64,000 bases of DNA from Mrakia gelida (GCA_024345305.1 BRON01000009.1:682001-746000); one strand, 5' to 3'; shown: positions 1-11,482, counted from the first letter of the stretch. Numbers and translations: made by a program. Notes: generated by a model not told the origin, from the letters alone.

Positions 1-56
1 ACGACGTGACGGTCAGCGAGCAAGATGGGGACCGCCTGTAGGAGAACGATTCTCAC

Positions 57-1100
57 GTTTCCACACGGATCGATACGAGCTTCAACCTCCTGAGTAGCGT
101 ATGCTGCACCGAGGTAGAGCACGAAAGTGGTGAAGAGGGCGATCTGAGCGAGAAAGAGACGGGGCGACGGGTGGTCAGACGCAGCTCTGACCGAAATCGA
201 GACGAACCGGACCGAGGACTCACAGAGAGAGGGACAACACTTCGAAATCCATCATCAACGTTCGGCTTGAAGAACCCAAAGATGGTCTTCGCCGAAGAAG
301 ACGAAGGAGAGCGGACAGGACGAGTGACGACGAACTCGTCCCAAACCTCTCTCCCCTTCAACGTCTTCTGCCCTACCTCCTCCCACCAGGTCTGCAACTC
401 ATCGTTCGACGAGCTTCCGTCCATCGATACGTATCCCTTCCCCTTACAATCTAGCTGGTAGAGCTTGATCCGTCGATTCCACTCTGCCTGCTTTACAACG
501 TCGCTCAGCTCTAGTTTCTCCTCCCTCGTCAACGTCGAGCGAGGTCGACTATTGAGCTCCTTCCAACGTTGGAATCCGTGAAGCGGGGGTGTTGATGCGA
601 GTATCGGTTCTTCTGTCTCAACTTCGGGTTGAGGAGGCGGAGGAGGAGGAGGGGAGGGTTGGGCTGAGGACGAGCGACGACGTTGGCTCGAGAAAGGAGT
701 TGAGCTCGAGGAAAGAGGTGGTCGAGATGAACGAGGAGAGTGGGGTGGGAAAGGAGTGAGAGGTGCCGAGTTGGTTGTTGGTTTTGACCTCGAGCTGGGT
801 TTGGTAGTGGAGTAGGATCTTAATACAGGAGGGGCAGGAGGAGGGGAGGAGGCGAAGAGGGAACGAGGCTGAATGGAAGAGGTCCACGAACGGGGTTCAG
901 CACATTAGTACAGAGCGAGAGTGGAAAATTCGAAGGTTCGAGCTTACAGGTTTACATATACTGAAGAGCCCAGAGGGTTTGATTGAAGTGGAGCACGACC
1001 GAAGGGAGGAGGGGATGGTTGGGGAGATGAAGGAGGAGGAGGACGAAGCAGAACGAGCGGGTGCGAGAGCGATCCTAGGGAGGAACGAAGGGAAACTCAT
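57..1100 (-). CDS. Mitochondrial-type single-pass membrane protein, 5' part (gene continues past left edge)
   Basis: I do not recognise the family. Three exons join in frame: 948-1100, 224-868 and 57-143. A donor after 57 then opens an intron that leaves the window. The ATG at 1100 starts an Arg/Ser/Ala-rich, acid-free N-terminus (MSFPSFLPRIALAPARSASS) typical of a mitochondrial presequence. A Pro/Ser-rich linker follows, then a charged soluble segment (FQRWKELNSR, EWNRRIKLYQLD, LQTWWEEVGQKTLKGREVWDEF). The last visible exon encodes a hydrophobic helix (IALFTTFVLYLGAAYA), so the protein is probably inserted in the inner membrane. Splice sites are canonical and phases agree, so the model is sound although the function is unknown. 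The C-terminus is outside the window. Confidence 0.7.
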
Positions 1101-1699
1101 TCAAGAGCTCCGATAGATGATGGAGGGTAGCCAGGTGTTGGTTCCGAGGAGGGTTGAGGTGCTGACTTGGAGGTTCGAAGCTCCTAGGGTGCGTCGGCGT
1201 TGCGATGAAGGGAAGGGAGGGAGGGAAGTTGAGCTCGCACTTTTCGCTTCGATGACTTCCCTCCCGTCTTCCACACCAAAACCTGCTAATTTGTGCCAGC
1301 TCGTCTTCCAAGGTTCTCAAGTGGCTCGGGACTGAACTCCTCCTCAGACGTACCAACCAGGAAATCGCTTCGTCTCCTCAACCTTCGACGACTCTCGCAG
1401 ATGGACGCTTCTCGACTCCCCTCGATCCTTTCACGTTGACTCGACCTCCGACTCTTTCATTGCTCCCGAGCCTCTTCCCAGCCAACCCAAGCGTCCTCTT
1501 TGACATCAAGAACAACATCAGCTCCTATCTCCTCGCGAGCAATCCCTCGTTCACGTTTTCTCGCGATTCCAACCACCTCGACCCGCGCTGAACCTCCTCT
1601 TCGTCCCGCCTTGTTGTCGTTGTCCTTGTCCGCCACCTCCTCTCTTCAGCTCCTCCCCTATCTTCACCCCTGATCCATCTATCCTCGTCTCAGCTCCTC
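1101..1699. other. Unresolved stretch with an open + strand segment
   Basis: No confident gene. The + strand stays open from about 1289 to 1591 in one frame (includes LFDIKNNISSYLL, ends SNHLDPR). A second frame is open after a possible acceptor at about 1353 (includes YQPGNRFVSSTFDDSRRW). Both have plausible codon use, but neither has a clear start codon. They may be 5' exons or an uORF region of the gene that follows, or a separate small gene. The segment upstream to 1100 would hold the divergent promoter with the minus-strand gene. Confidence 0.3.
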
Positions 1700-2739
1700 A
1701 TGTTTCTTAAACGCTCCCTCACTCGCCGCTCAGCTCAAGTGCAAACTCCTCCCTCCAGCTCCTCCCGCCCCTCCTCGCTCTCTGCACCTTCGCCTCTCTC
1801 CACCTCGACGGATCCTCCCCGCTTCCACCAAGTCCGTAAGACACTCCGAAGACTCCTCTTCTCGACGCCCTCGACACCGTCGAGAAAAAGGATATCAGTC
1901 GCTGTGAGTCGCCTTCGTGCCTCTCCAGTCGCAGCCCTCGCTTCATCCTGCTTTCCTTTAGCTGACCTTCCCTCTTCTACCCGCTCTGCTCCTAGGACAT
2001 CTCCACCCCTACTCCCACATTGGTCATCAAGCTCGACATCTACGGAAATCCTCTCCCAGACCACCAGCAACCGATCCGGCTCTCTTCCTCCACCTCCTCG
2101 TCGGAAACCGTCGCCTCATCCTCCTCCTCCCTCGAGACGGCCCAAACGTCCTCGACGACCGCCAACGTTGGATCAACCTCCAAGGAAGAAGAGGTCACGC
2201 TCAAGGCTTTGATGGAGGAGCTCGGTATCGAGAGGGAAGACCAGCGCCGATTTCGTGAGTGCGAACGACGGTCGTGTCTTTCTCGCCGTCTTTGTTCTCT
2301 TCCTTCCTCTTTCGCTGACGACGGTTCTTCCTTCTCGAACAGTCCGAACCCACTCTTCCAAGGAGGCTCTCTCCGCGGACAGGATCATCGCTATCATCGA
2401 ACACGAGATGCTCATCCAGGTTTCTCACAAACGCGACGAGATGAGTGCGTCGTCTCGTTCATCTCCCTCCTTTCTCTCTCTTCCCTCAGCTTGGGATGCA
2501 TATTCTCGCTTCTAATCTTCGTTCATCTCTTCTTCGCCTGACTTCCGAGAACAGTCTACCGCAAAACCCTCCATCGAACCCTCCCTGAAACGAACTGCGT
2601 CCACGACGCGTTTCATCCTGCCAACGCGAGCAAGCTCAGCGAGGGAGAGAAGGCGATGATGCTTGCGAAGGATGCGATCTTTCGAGCTTTGTTGCTGAGA
2701 GAGGCTCAGATCTCTGATGTAGTTGCAGATGGCTTGTAG
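1700..2739 (+). CDS. Uncharacterised protein, probably mitochondrial
   Basis: I do not recognise the family. My model starts at ATG 1700, with an Arg/Ser-rich presequence-like N-terminus (MFLKRSLTRRSAQVQ). It is spliced at 1903/1996, then across an intron after 2252 to an exon beginning near 2341, and finally to the last exon ending TAG at 2739. The central part reads TLVIKLDIYGNPLPDHQQP; the C-terminal part reads ADRIIAIIEHEMLIQVSHKRDEM and YRKTLHRTLPETNC, ending LLREAQISDVVADGL. The C-terminal half is helical and charged and looks like real coding sequence. The last donor (a GTGCGT near 2442) was chosen because it is the only one that keeps frame. The N-terminal exon is the weakest part, and upstream exons are possible. 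Confidence 0.45.
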
Positions 2740-3172
2740 GGGAGAGGGAGTAGAGACGGTTGGGTTGCGACGATCTTCGTTGGTTTGTGGTGCTGTCTCG
2801 TCTCCTCCATGCTACCTATTCGCTTTGATCTTAGCTAGCGAGTTCTCGACGTACATAAGCTGCTTTCCTGGCGGCTCTCGACATATTTGGAAAGGTACGA
2901 ACGGCGAAGAATCGAGGACGAAATGCACGGCGACGCGCCGAACGACTGTCTGCTCTCGCCGCCCTCTGTTTCGCTCAATATAAAATCTGCAGCTATCTCA
3001 CCAAAGTCAAAGCATGCTGATCTAGCACCCCAATCAGTGGTTGAAGAATTAGTTCCTCAAGCGGAGCCAAATTGAACCCTGGACGCTGCGCAGGGGAAAG
3101 AAGGGAAGGTCGAAGCTCACAAAGCGTTCCTCCTCCCTTCACCCACCCCCCTCCTCCCCTCCTTCCCCTTCA
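2740..3172. other. Intergenic, no gene seen
   Basis: 433 bp between two + strand genes. It should hold the 3' end of the upstream gene and the promoter of the NYN gene. A short A/T-richer patch lies near 2975-3070, and a C/T-rich run immediately precedes ATG 3173. I see no convincing RNA gene. Confidence 0.5.
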
Positions 3173-6100
3173 ATGGATCCGTTCAAACTCGAGGGCAAGA
3201 GTCGAGAACAACTCCTCGAGGATCAGCTCGCTGCTGAGCGACGAATGAGGGATCTTGAACGCGAGCTCGAGAGGGAGAGAGGTGGTCGAGAGGCATCTCC
3301 CGGAGGAGGAGGAGGACGAGGTGGAGCAGCACCACAGCAACCAGTGGGGACGAACGGAACTAGCAGAGGATCCGTCATCGTCGTATGGGATTTCGGTGAG
3401 TCTACGCTCCTTGCTGAAGGGGAGCAAGGGAGTTCGGTGCTCTGGGAGGAGAACAAGGTATCAAAGGGAAGGAGAAGGAGGAGCTGACCTTCGTTCGTTG
3501 ACCTTCTCCCTCTCTCCCTTCCTCAGAGAGCTGCCGACCTCCCCCTGGAACGAACGGACCAGCTCTCGTGAAGGAACTCAGACGATTCGAGAGATTTGGG
3601 GTCATCAGGAGTATTCAGATGTACGAAGGTGAGTCCAAGCAGCTCTGAAGCTTTCAAGAGGGACGATGGCAAGGAAAGGGAGCGAGAGCTGAAGCTGACC
3701 ATCCTCTCTCCTTCTTCACCTTTCTTCCTGCTTCGACCAGACCCGGGAGGTCAACTTCCTTCGGGAGAAAGACTGAGAAGCAGTCTGCTGGGGTGTGGAG
3801 TGAAGGTTCAGGGTAGAGGAAGTGCGAAAAAGAAGGAGTGAGTCCTGGTCTTGCTCGCTTGATGAGCTCGTCGTCCTGCTTCGAACGAGGTCGTGAGCTC
3901 AACGCTGACTCTTGCTTCCGTTCTCTTTACTTTTTCTAGGGGTGCAGACTTCCGACTGATGTGCGATACGTTCGCATTCGCACTGGACAACTCCCCTCCT
4001 GCTACCGTCGTTCTCTTGTCGTCGGATACCGAGTACAGCGACATGCTTTCCTCGTTGAGGAGTCGGTGAGCTCGCCCTTTGATTCTTCGCGTCCATCCGC
4101 TGTTCCGCAAGCTGACACAAAACTCCTCGCTCTACAGCGGATACAACATAATTTTGGTCGAGAGCGCTCAAGCTTCGGATGAGCTAAGGATGAGTGCAGC
4201 GGAAGTCTACAAATGTGGGTCTGTCTTCGCTTTCCGCTTTCGCGTCCTGAAGCTCACTCGTCTCGCCTCGTCTCCTCGTCTCCAGTCCACGACATCGTAC
4301 GAGCAGCAGGAGTTGCAGCACCAGCTCAAGATACCGCTCAGCAGTCCTACCCCTCTCAGCCAGCGCTTCTTCCCCAACCCTTCGGCGCCGCCGTCGCGCG
4401 ACCTCCTCCCTCCCTCGTTCAACCCACTCCGACGACGGCGCCTACCACTTCCATTCCCAGCCTCTACCAACCCACTCCCACTCGAGCGACTCCGCTCCCT
4501 CCCTCCGCGCCTACGTCAACTCTATCAAGAGCGGACTTCTTACCTCTCATCACTGCCCTCCAATCTCGTCCCTCTCAACCTCCTCCCCTCCTCTCGCTCA
4601 TCGGAGGGCTCGTCTTGCAGATCCAGCCGAAGGCGTTCGCGATGGTAGGAACGACGACCTGCCGAGAGTACTTCGATGCTGCTCGAGATGCGGGAATCGT
4701 CTCCATGGGCAACGGAGTGAAGGCTGGAGCGGAATGGATCGGACTCGTCGCGTCGACCTCGGATACTCAACCTTCCCAACCTCAGCCCGTCCCCGCTATC
4801 ACTCAAAACAAGTTCCAGCCGCTCATCGACATCCTCAAATCCTCTCCCTACCCCTTCCCTCTCCGAGCCAAGGTCGCGGCGGACCTCTTCAAGGTGGATC
4901 GAGGATTCATGAGACGCGCTCGAGTGGACAACTGTTCGTGGATCTCTCTCGGATCGACGTTTCCTGGGAACTTTCAAACTGACTCTCTTGCTCTCGTCAA
5001 CAGGGAAAGACTACGTCGCTCTTGCAGTCGAGGAAGGGGTCGTCAACATCGGCGTTGGGACACGACTGGGCTCGGAATGGATCGCTCTTCCCAAGAACAA
5101 CGCGTCTCCCTTACCTCCTCGAACCTCAGCAACACCATCCACCTCCTCTTCGGTCCCTCTCACGACCTCCAAACTCACTCTCCAATCTCCCCTCGCTCGT
5201 CGCCTGGTAGAGATCCTCCTCCTTCTTCCCGACGAACCTCCCCCCCATCGCAGTCGAGTCAACGACCTCATGCTCCTCGAAAAGCCCGACTTCGTCAAGT
5301 CGGCTGGGTTCGAAACCTTCGGAGACCTCGCTCTCGGCTGCTCCAAGCTTGGACTCGTCACCCTCGGAAAGACAGGAACCGCTCCTTGGATGTCTCTCAC
5401 CAAACACAACCCTCTCGTCGTCGAGATCTCCAGGTCGCCTCGTCCACCACGCCCACTTCCTTCGACCACCACCACTACCACCACCACTCCTTCCAACTCT
5501 TCGACTAGTCGTCGGACCTACCTACCTCTCACGGAACGTCATCTCGCGGCTGCGAGCATGCTCAGACCTCTCGTCGCCGCCATCCTCGGACGGCCAGCCT
5601 ACCCTCCTCCCCTTCGTTCCCTCATCATGTCGGACATGCAGAAGAAGGATCCTCTCGTCTTCCAGTCTGTTCAGGTCAAGAACTGTAAGTCACTGTACTG
5701 TTCCTTCTCGAGATCTTCTCGAAGTGAGAAAGAGAGATCAGCGAGACGCTTGACTGACGACGCGTCCTCTCCCTCCTCCTCTTCCACCCATAACAGGGCA
5801 AGAATACGCCGCCCTCGCCGTCTCCCTCGAACTCGTCGAACTCGGAAAGACAGCCTCCTCGCCTTGGATCCGACTCCTCGGCGATCGAGCTCAGCTTCGA
5901 CGAGCTTTGGCGACCAACAACTTCGACGCCGACACCTCCTCCAACGCTCCTCCTCCTCCCTCCGACGACCCTTTCGCCAACCTCTTCCCCTTCAGAATCG
6001 ACGCTCCTGCCCGACCTTCCTCCCCAGGCTCGGACACCTCGGAAGTTCAGCTCCTCGACCTTCCTCCTACCTCGTCCTCGCACGACGCGATCTTCGAACA

Positions 6101-6182
6101 GGTTGGGTTCGACTTGGGCTCGTCGGCGAACGTAGTGGAGGAGGCGGATGGGTGGCAGAAGGTTGGGAAGAACAAGAAGTAG
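3173..6182 (+). CDS. NYN-domain nuclease-like protein with four LOTUS/OST-HTH-like repeats
   Basis: Eight exons (3173-3395, 3527-3628, 3741-3837, 3940-4065, 4138-4214, 4286-4933, 5004-5684, 5797-6182) give 779 residues with every phase consistent. After a short coiled coil (about residues 1-35) comes an NYN/PIN-like fold: VVWDFESCRPP supplies the first acidic residue, KKEGADFRLMCD the KxAD motif, and LLSSDTEYSDML the last acidic pair. The C-terminal two thirds hold four related units of about 80 residues, each with a PL(I/V)..L helix and ending in a G..WI.L or PW(M/I).L motif (EWIGL, EWIAL, PWMSL, PWIRL). These resemble the LOTUS (OST-HTH) RNA-binding winged helices of MARF1/Limkain b1-type proteins. 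That family acts in RNA binding and turnover; cleavage activity here is inferred. Introns fall in the Trp codon of repeats 2 and 4. The tail ends DGWQKVGKNKK. Confidence 0.85.
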
Positions 6183-6563
6183 GGGAGGCTGGGATTGTAT
6201 TGGGGGGATGAGGATGGAGAGATGGGAGATGAGATGAGATGGAGCGGAGAGGGAGGGAAAGCGAGCGATGGGGAGGGACGCGACGAGCGGGAGGTCTCTC
6301 GCGCGCGAAGAGACGAGGGAGGATTGGTACTTTTTCGTAGTATGCTTTTCACTCGTGTCTCTTGCTCCATTCTCGCTGAGCTGCGAGCCCCTCTCAGATC
6401 GAGCTCGGACAGACTTTCCAAAGACGAGAACCGTTCGACACGTCGACCTCATCTCGTTTCCCTCCGCTCTTTCGTCCTCCGATCTTCAAGGTCGTTACGA
6501 GCATCAAATCTCCTTCTCCCCAACCCGACCTAAATCAACTAAACCACGAGCCGGAGAACTCCC
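6183..6563. other. Convergent intergenic region
   Basis: 381 bp between the NYN gene (+) and the small mitochondrial gene (-). It presumably contains both 3' UTRs and terminators. No ORF with coding character and no repeat was seen. Confidence 0.5.
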
Positions 6564-7417
6564 TCAGGCCTTGTGTCCCCCCTTCCTCTTCCTCTGCTCC
6601 AAAGCCAACTCCTCCTCCACCGTCAACTCCTGCAACGCCGCCGTATCCTTCACAGGGAACTTGTCCGCGATGACATCTTCTTCCGATTCAGTCTAATCCC
6701 AAAACCCAACCCAAAACGAGTCAGCTCGCTTTCCCTTTCTCTCGCACTCCCTTCGCAAGCCTCAAACCAAGGGATGATACCTCACCCTCGCGACGAACGC
6801 CAAAGGATCGAACTCCCCCCTCTTGAAACTCACAGCTTTCTTCTCATCCCACTTCTCTCCAGGTCGGATAACAACGTTGATTTCGATTTCAGGAGCAGGA
6901 GCTTCGACGACTGTTCCGTGATGCTTGAGGAGTTCTTTGGCAGGGGGTTGCAAGACGTCGTATTCTTCTTGGATCCCTTCGAGCAAGACGTCGTCAGGGT
7001 CGGAGTTGGTTTCTTCGCCGAGTTCTTTGGCGACCTAAGAGGGTTGTAGGACGGGGAAGAGGAGGAGGCAAGAGAGGGGAGAGGAAAAGAGGAGACGTCA
7101 GTTGATAGCGAGGAAGAAGGGAGAGAGGGAGGAAAGCAGGGAAGACGGGACTGACGTCCTTGTGGTAGGTCTCGAGGTGAGAAGGATCGATGTTGATCTT
7201 TGCGGTCGCGTATCCAGACCTGTGTATCGCGAACCGAAAGATACGAAGAGTCAGGAGGTGGAACAACGAACGAGCGAAGGGAAGGAAGGCGAGGGGAGGG
7301 GGAGATGGTGAGCTCGACAACTGACCTGGGAAGATGGTTGATAGGTCGAGCGAGAAGGGATCGAGCGAGAAGAGGAGTCGCTCGAGAGGCAGCTTTGAAG
7401 ACGGCGAGGGAGAACAT
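6564..7417 (-). CDS. Small mitochondrial-targeted protein of unknown function
   Basis: Four exons give about 155 residues with consistent phases. The first exon encodes a typical presequence ([20 protein letters not shown]) with no acidic residue. Short exons follow ([40 protein letters not shown] continuing to PGEKWDEKK), then the last exon ([21 protein letters not shown], ending RKRKGGHKA). The mature part is acidic and helical with no cysteine pairs and no membrane segment. It could be a matrix accessory or assembly factor, but I do not recognise the family. TGA lies at 6564-6566. A donor/acceptor pair after GEKWDEKKA must be used, because read-through at 6762 would replace the real C-terminus. 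Confidence 0.65.
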
Positions 7418-7771
7418 GTTGACTTTAGTTTGAGAAAGAGATGAATGTGGTTGGAGATTGAAAAGATCGGGAGAGAAAGGAAAGGGAAGGGCGGGAGGAC
7501 AGGGCGGATCTTGGAAGGTCGACGAAGAAGGTCGACGTCAGGCTCTTTGCTTCCCCTCGAGACGCGACTGCTCTTGTTTTTCTCTCTCTTATCTCTACCT
7601 GCTCTTCCTGCCGCTCGACCTTCAGCCTCTCCCAGCCCATCAGAGCCAGTCCATCCCTGCGTTTCTCGTCTCGACGAACTCGACGCGCTCTTTCCTCTCC
7701 CCCTCTCGAGTTTCCAAGAGTCGTACATGCTCATAACTCCTCCAGCCAGCCAAACCAAAGTCCAACGGCTT
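7418..7771. other. Intergenic, promoter of the small mitochondrial gene and 3' end of RPL25
   Basis: 354 bp between two minus-strand genes. C/T-rich on the minus strand near the downstream start. No coding signal recognised. Confidence 0.4.
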
Positions 7772-9011
7772 TTAAATGTAACCAGCCTTCTGTAAGAGGT
7801 TCGAAACAAGACGAACGAAACGCAAAGGAGGAGGTCAGCGTCTGAGCTTCTCGAACGCGAACCGAACGAGCGAAGAAGGGAAAGGACGAACGTTGGCGAC
7901 ATCCAGAGCATCGTGGTCAGGGGTGAGCCTGATGAAAGCCTTCTTCTGTCCGTTGGGCTGAGCGAGCGAAGCGAAGAAGGGTGAGTTGAGGTTCGACGAA
8001 AAGGGAGGGAGAGGAGGGGAGGGAGAAGAGAGAGAGAACGCACTCGGATCAAGGTGTTGATCTTGACGACCTCGACCTCGTAGATCTTCTTGACGGCGTC
8101 CTTGATCTGCCTCTTGTTGGATCGGACATCGACGATGAAGACGAGAGTGTTGTGCTCCTCGATCTTCTGCTCGTTTCAAACCCAACAACAAAACGAAGGT
8201 CAGCTCGACTCGTTCCTTCCTTCCCTTCCCTCTTTCGTTCCCTCTCCAAACAGCGTGGCGGAAGCGAACGAACCTTCATGGCCGACTCGGTAGCGAGAGG
8301 GTGGATGATGGTCCTGTACTCGTCCATTCGGGGAGCGTGAGGAACCGACTTCCTGGGGTACTTGGGAGCTCGGGGGAGTCGGAGGGTCTTGGGTCGGTGG
8401 AAGGAAACCGAGGTTCGGACCTTTCGGTGGGAGGTGGAGGAGGTACCCTTGAGGGCAGCCTTCTTGGCGGCCTTAGCCTTGACATCGGCGGCGGGGGCTG
8501 CAAGGAGGGAGAAAGAGAGGAAGAACGGAGGTGGGTGGAAGGGAGAGAGAAGCGAAAGTCAGCTTTCCTTCATTCCGTTTGGGTCGAGCGTTTCGCGAGC
8601 GAGGAAGGTGTGGGTGGGGGGTCCGTGAGCGGTATGGGAGGGTAGAAGGGAGGTGTAGGTGTAGGCTGGAGGTGGGTTGTAAAGGTGCTGAGTGGAATTT
8701 GGCGATAGGTTCGACCTCTGGCGACGAAGAGGGTGCGAGTGATGGGCGACAGGTGTCCAGGGATTCGTCGTGCTGTCTCCTTCCATCCTTCCTCCCACAT
8801 CCCTCCGGCATCCTCGTCTACCCATACACCATGTCCGCCTAGACCTGCACTAGCCTGACCCCTCCTCCTCCAGGCTGTCTGTCTCCTCCCTCTCTAGCTC
8901 GAAGCTCGCAACCCTTCCCTCCCCTCGTTTGAAAACTCGTTTGACTCGAGAGGGACGAAGGTCTCACCCTTTCCCTTCCCAGCGGTCTTGGTGACTTTGG
9001 CGGTGGACATA
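7772..9011 (-). CDS. RPL25: 60S ribosomal protein uL23 (L25/L23a)
   Basis: Structural protein of the large ribosomal subunit near the peptide exit tunnel. The protein reads [14 protein letters not shown], a Lys/Ala-rich nuclear-import/rRNA-binding N-terminus ([14 protein letters not shown]), then the family core [58 protein letters not shown] and [18 protein letters not shown] at the C-terminus. About 157 residues, normal for the family. Five exons; the last encodes only KAGYI. Intron 1 (8498-8968, 471 nt) is several times longer than the usual intron here, as often seen just after the start of ribosomal protein genes. Identification is firm. Confidence 0.96.
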
Positions 9012-9639
9012 GCTGGAAGGAGGGAGAGGGTCCGATAGTAGTAGGTGGGGTTGGGTTGGAGGAGGACCAGGAGGAGGAGGGGAGGGAAGGAAAGGGCGAA
9101 GGTCAAGGGAAGGAGGAGTTGGCGGAGGGGAGGATCGTTCGTTCGATAGAGAGGGCAGTTTTGAAGGGAGCGCGAAGAAAAATTGTTCGTCAGTATCCTG
9201 GGACGGAAGCGGACCTGTAGAACTTGAAGATGCGAAGGTTGCGTACCTGCTGAAGTTTGGCGAAGTGACAGAGAAGAGGCAAACTAAACTAGGGCGACGT
9301 AAAAAACGCAGACCCTGCCTGGAGGAGAGGACGAAGGCGCAGTTTGTAGCTTGGATCTCGTTCTTCCATTTTCTCCTCTTTGGAAGCTGAGCCAGGAGCA
9401 CGATGGACGAGTCTGAGGATGGAAGCAAATCTAACGAAAAGAAAGTGGCCAAATCTGCGGACGGAGGGTTCTAGGGCCGAACGCGAGCGCTCCCTCTCGA
9501 TCATCCTCGTCCTCGTCGCTTCCTCTTCCCTTCAAGCCCAGTTGCGAGGTCGAGCGTATCAAGACGAGGCGTACAAATCATGAGAATCAGCGATACTACA
9601 TGCTACGCTCTTTCCATCCTAAAGATCAACCGCCTCCCC
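9012..9639. other. Intergenic, promoter side of RPL25
   Basis: 628 bp holding the RPL25 promoter/5' UTR and the 3' end of the C3HC gene. No coding signal recognised on either strand. Confidence 0.4.
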
Positions 9640-11482
9640 TCAGATCCCAGCATTCCCCTCCGTCAACCTCTTCCTCTCCTCCCTCTCCTTCCTCAACTCC
9701 TCCTGCGACATCTTAGGTCCGAGAAGCTCCTCCATGAACAATCGCGGGTCCTGCGAGTCAAAAATCGAGCAATAACGAAAAGGAACGAAGAGAGGGGACG
9801 AGAGTCAGCTTCGTTTCGACCTCGAGGAAGAGACGCGTCGTCGCCGCGTCTTCGTCCCTCTCCCTCCGTCTCCTCGACGCACTAACAGCAACTTCCACAC
9901 GAGAACAAGTGAACCAGGACTACTGACCTTCATCACAACCTCCCTCCTTCTCTTCATCTCCTCCTCCTCTCCCTCCTTCACTCCTTCATCCAAAGCCTTC
10001 ACCAACGCGTCCAGAACCAACTTCCATCTCCCTCCCTCCACCACACAGTCAGCTCCTTCTCCCTCGGCCCCTCTAGAGACACACGTAGCGAGATGTTCTC
10101 TGCTCAGATCGAACATCTTGGCTTCTCCTTCGACGGGCGGAGGAGAGGAGTAGGTCCAGAGGCCGACGCGACGAAGACAGGTTGAGCATTGGACGACGGT
10201 GGTGGAGCGGGAGTCAAGGGAAGGGTTGGAAGAGGTTGCGGTTTTCGAGGGTGTGGCGGGAGGGAGGAGAAGCTTCCAGTTGAAGATGATGAGGAGGAGG
10301 GAGGGGAGGGTCGTTGGTGGGGAAGTTGAGGAGGAAGACGAGGTGAGGATGGCGAGGGTTGGTGGAGGCTGAAGTTCAAGAGAGGGGAACAGGCGGTTAG
10401 CGAGACTTCGAGAAACGTCTGAGGTGGTTTCGACTGGACGAACGATCTCGGGATATGTCAAACGAAGCTCGAGAGGTATGCGAGGAGCGAGGGTGGCAGC
10501 GAGGGATAGGAGGTGGGAGGTTGTTGGAAGGATTGGAGTTGCTGCTGTCGACGAAGAGCTCGCTGCTACAGCGAGAACGTAGTCGGAAGATACTGAAGGT
10601 CAGCTTCTGATCCCACTTCGAAGAGAGAAAGCAAGGAGCAACGAAACAGATGGACGAAACGCGACGAACCTTTCCCTTCAGCCATGATCCTCCAAGGACA
10701 GCTTTCCTTGTGCGCTTCGACCAACTCTCTACGCATCCTCAGCTTCAGCTTCTCGGCTACCACCAGATCATCCAAACACAAGGAAACAGATTAGCTCTCC
10801 CATCTTCTCGTCGACTCGTTCCCAATCTCTCGTTCCTCGGCTCACTCACCCGTCGCAGGCTTCAACCCCTTCATATCGCTGACCACCCAAGCCGATTTAC
10901 ACTCCCCACATACGAGTCGCTCCCTCCCTTTGTTCTCCCACCCCTTCTCTGCCGCATCGCGAGCTGAGAAAGCCGAGGATGTGAAGGCTGGGAGGGTGAA
11001 GGTGTTGAGACGGGCGGTGAGGGACGCTGGTGAGAAGGGAAGGAACGTCGTTGGTTTCGAGGATGGTGGTGGGATTCTGGAGAGTCGAATACGAGCGAAA
11101 GTCAGACGAGGGTGTATAGAGGGTGTGGGAGGAGGTTTTGGAAAGGTTTGCTCACGGTTCAGGCTCGAATCTAGACCTCTTGCGAGTCGAGTCGACGAGG
11201 GAGGTGCTCGACTCTCCTTCTCCGAGGATGGAATCGACAGCTTCCTGGAGCTTCCTCTTGGAGATGGTTTGTTCCGAGCGGAGAGGCGGTGGTGTTGAGG
11301 CTCGTTCGGGCTCGAGATCCTGCTATGGAATCAAACGAGAAGTGAGCACGAAGAAAGAGAGACGGGGAAGGAAGGACGAACGAAGCTCACCTGTTCTGCG
11401 AGCTCCTCGTCTTCCTCGAAGATCTCCCCGAAGACGTCCTCGATATCCCTTTGGATCTGAAGCTCGAGCTGGATATCTGCAT
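9640..11482 (-). CDS. C3HC zinc-finger protein (Rsm1/NIPA-like)
   Basis: Reads from MDADIQLELQIQRDIEDVFG through SKRKLQEAVDSILGEGESS and RKRSRFEPEP to the zinc-finger region. That region carries LVCGECKSAWVV, then EAHKESCPWR (the His-x-x-x-Cys of the C3HC finger), and a second Cys/His block VVQCSTCLRRVGLWTY with SREHLATCVSRG. This order matches C3HC proteins such as fungal Rsm1 (mRNA export) and animal NIPA, so a nuclear role is likely. The C-terminus is a charged helix (MSQEELRKEREERKRL) ending at TGA 9640. An alternative start at 11612 (MMGVARKGKG) is possible through an extra intron. That would leave only 36 bp to the divergent F-box-like gene. Confidence 0.75.

Noticed and set aside
3050..3090. 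tRNA-like B-box (GGTTCAA on the minus strand)
   Set aside because: The final C of the B-box is missing, no A-box at the right distance, and the arms do not pair.
6994..8052. 352-codon minus-strand frame across two genes
   Set aside because: Runs through introns, an exon of the small mitochondrial gene and the intergenic gap; Ser/Leu/Arg-rich, no start context.
8498..8968. Possible snoRNA in the RPL25 intron
   Set aside because: No TGATGA C-box with a matching CTGA D-box on the gene strand.
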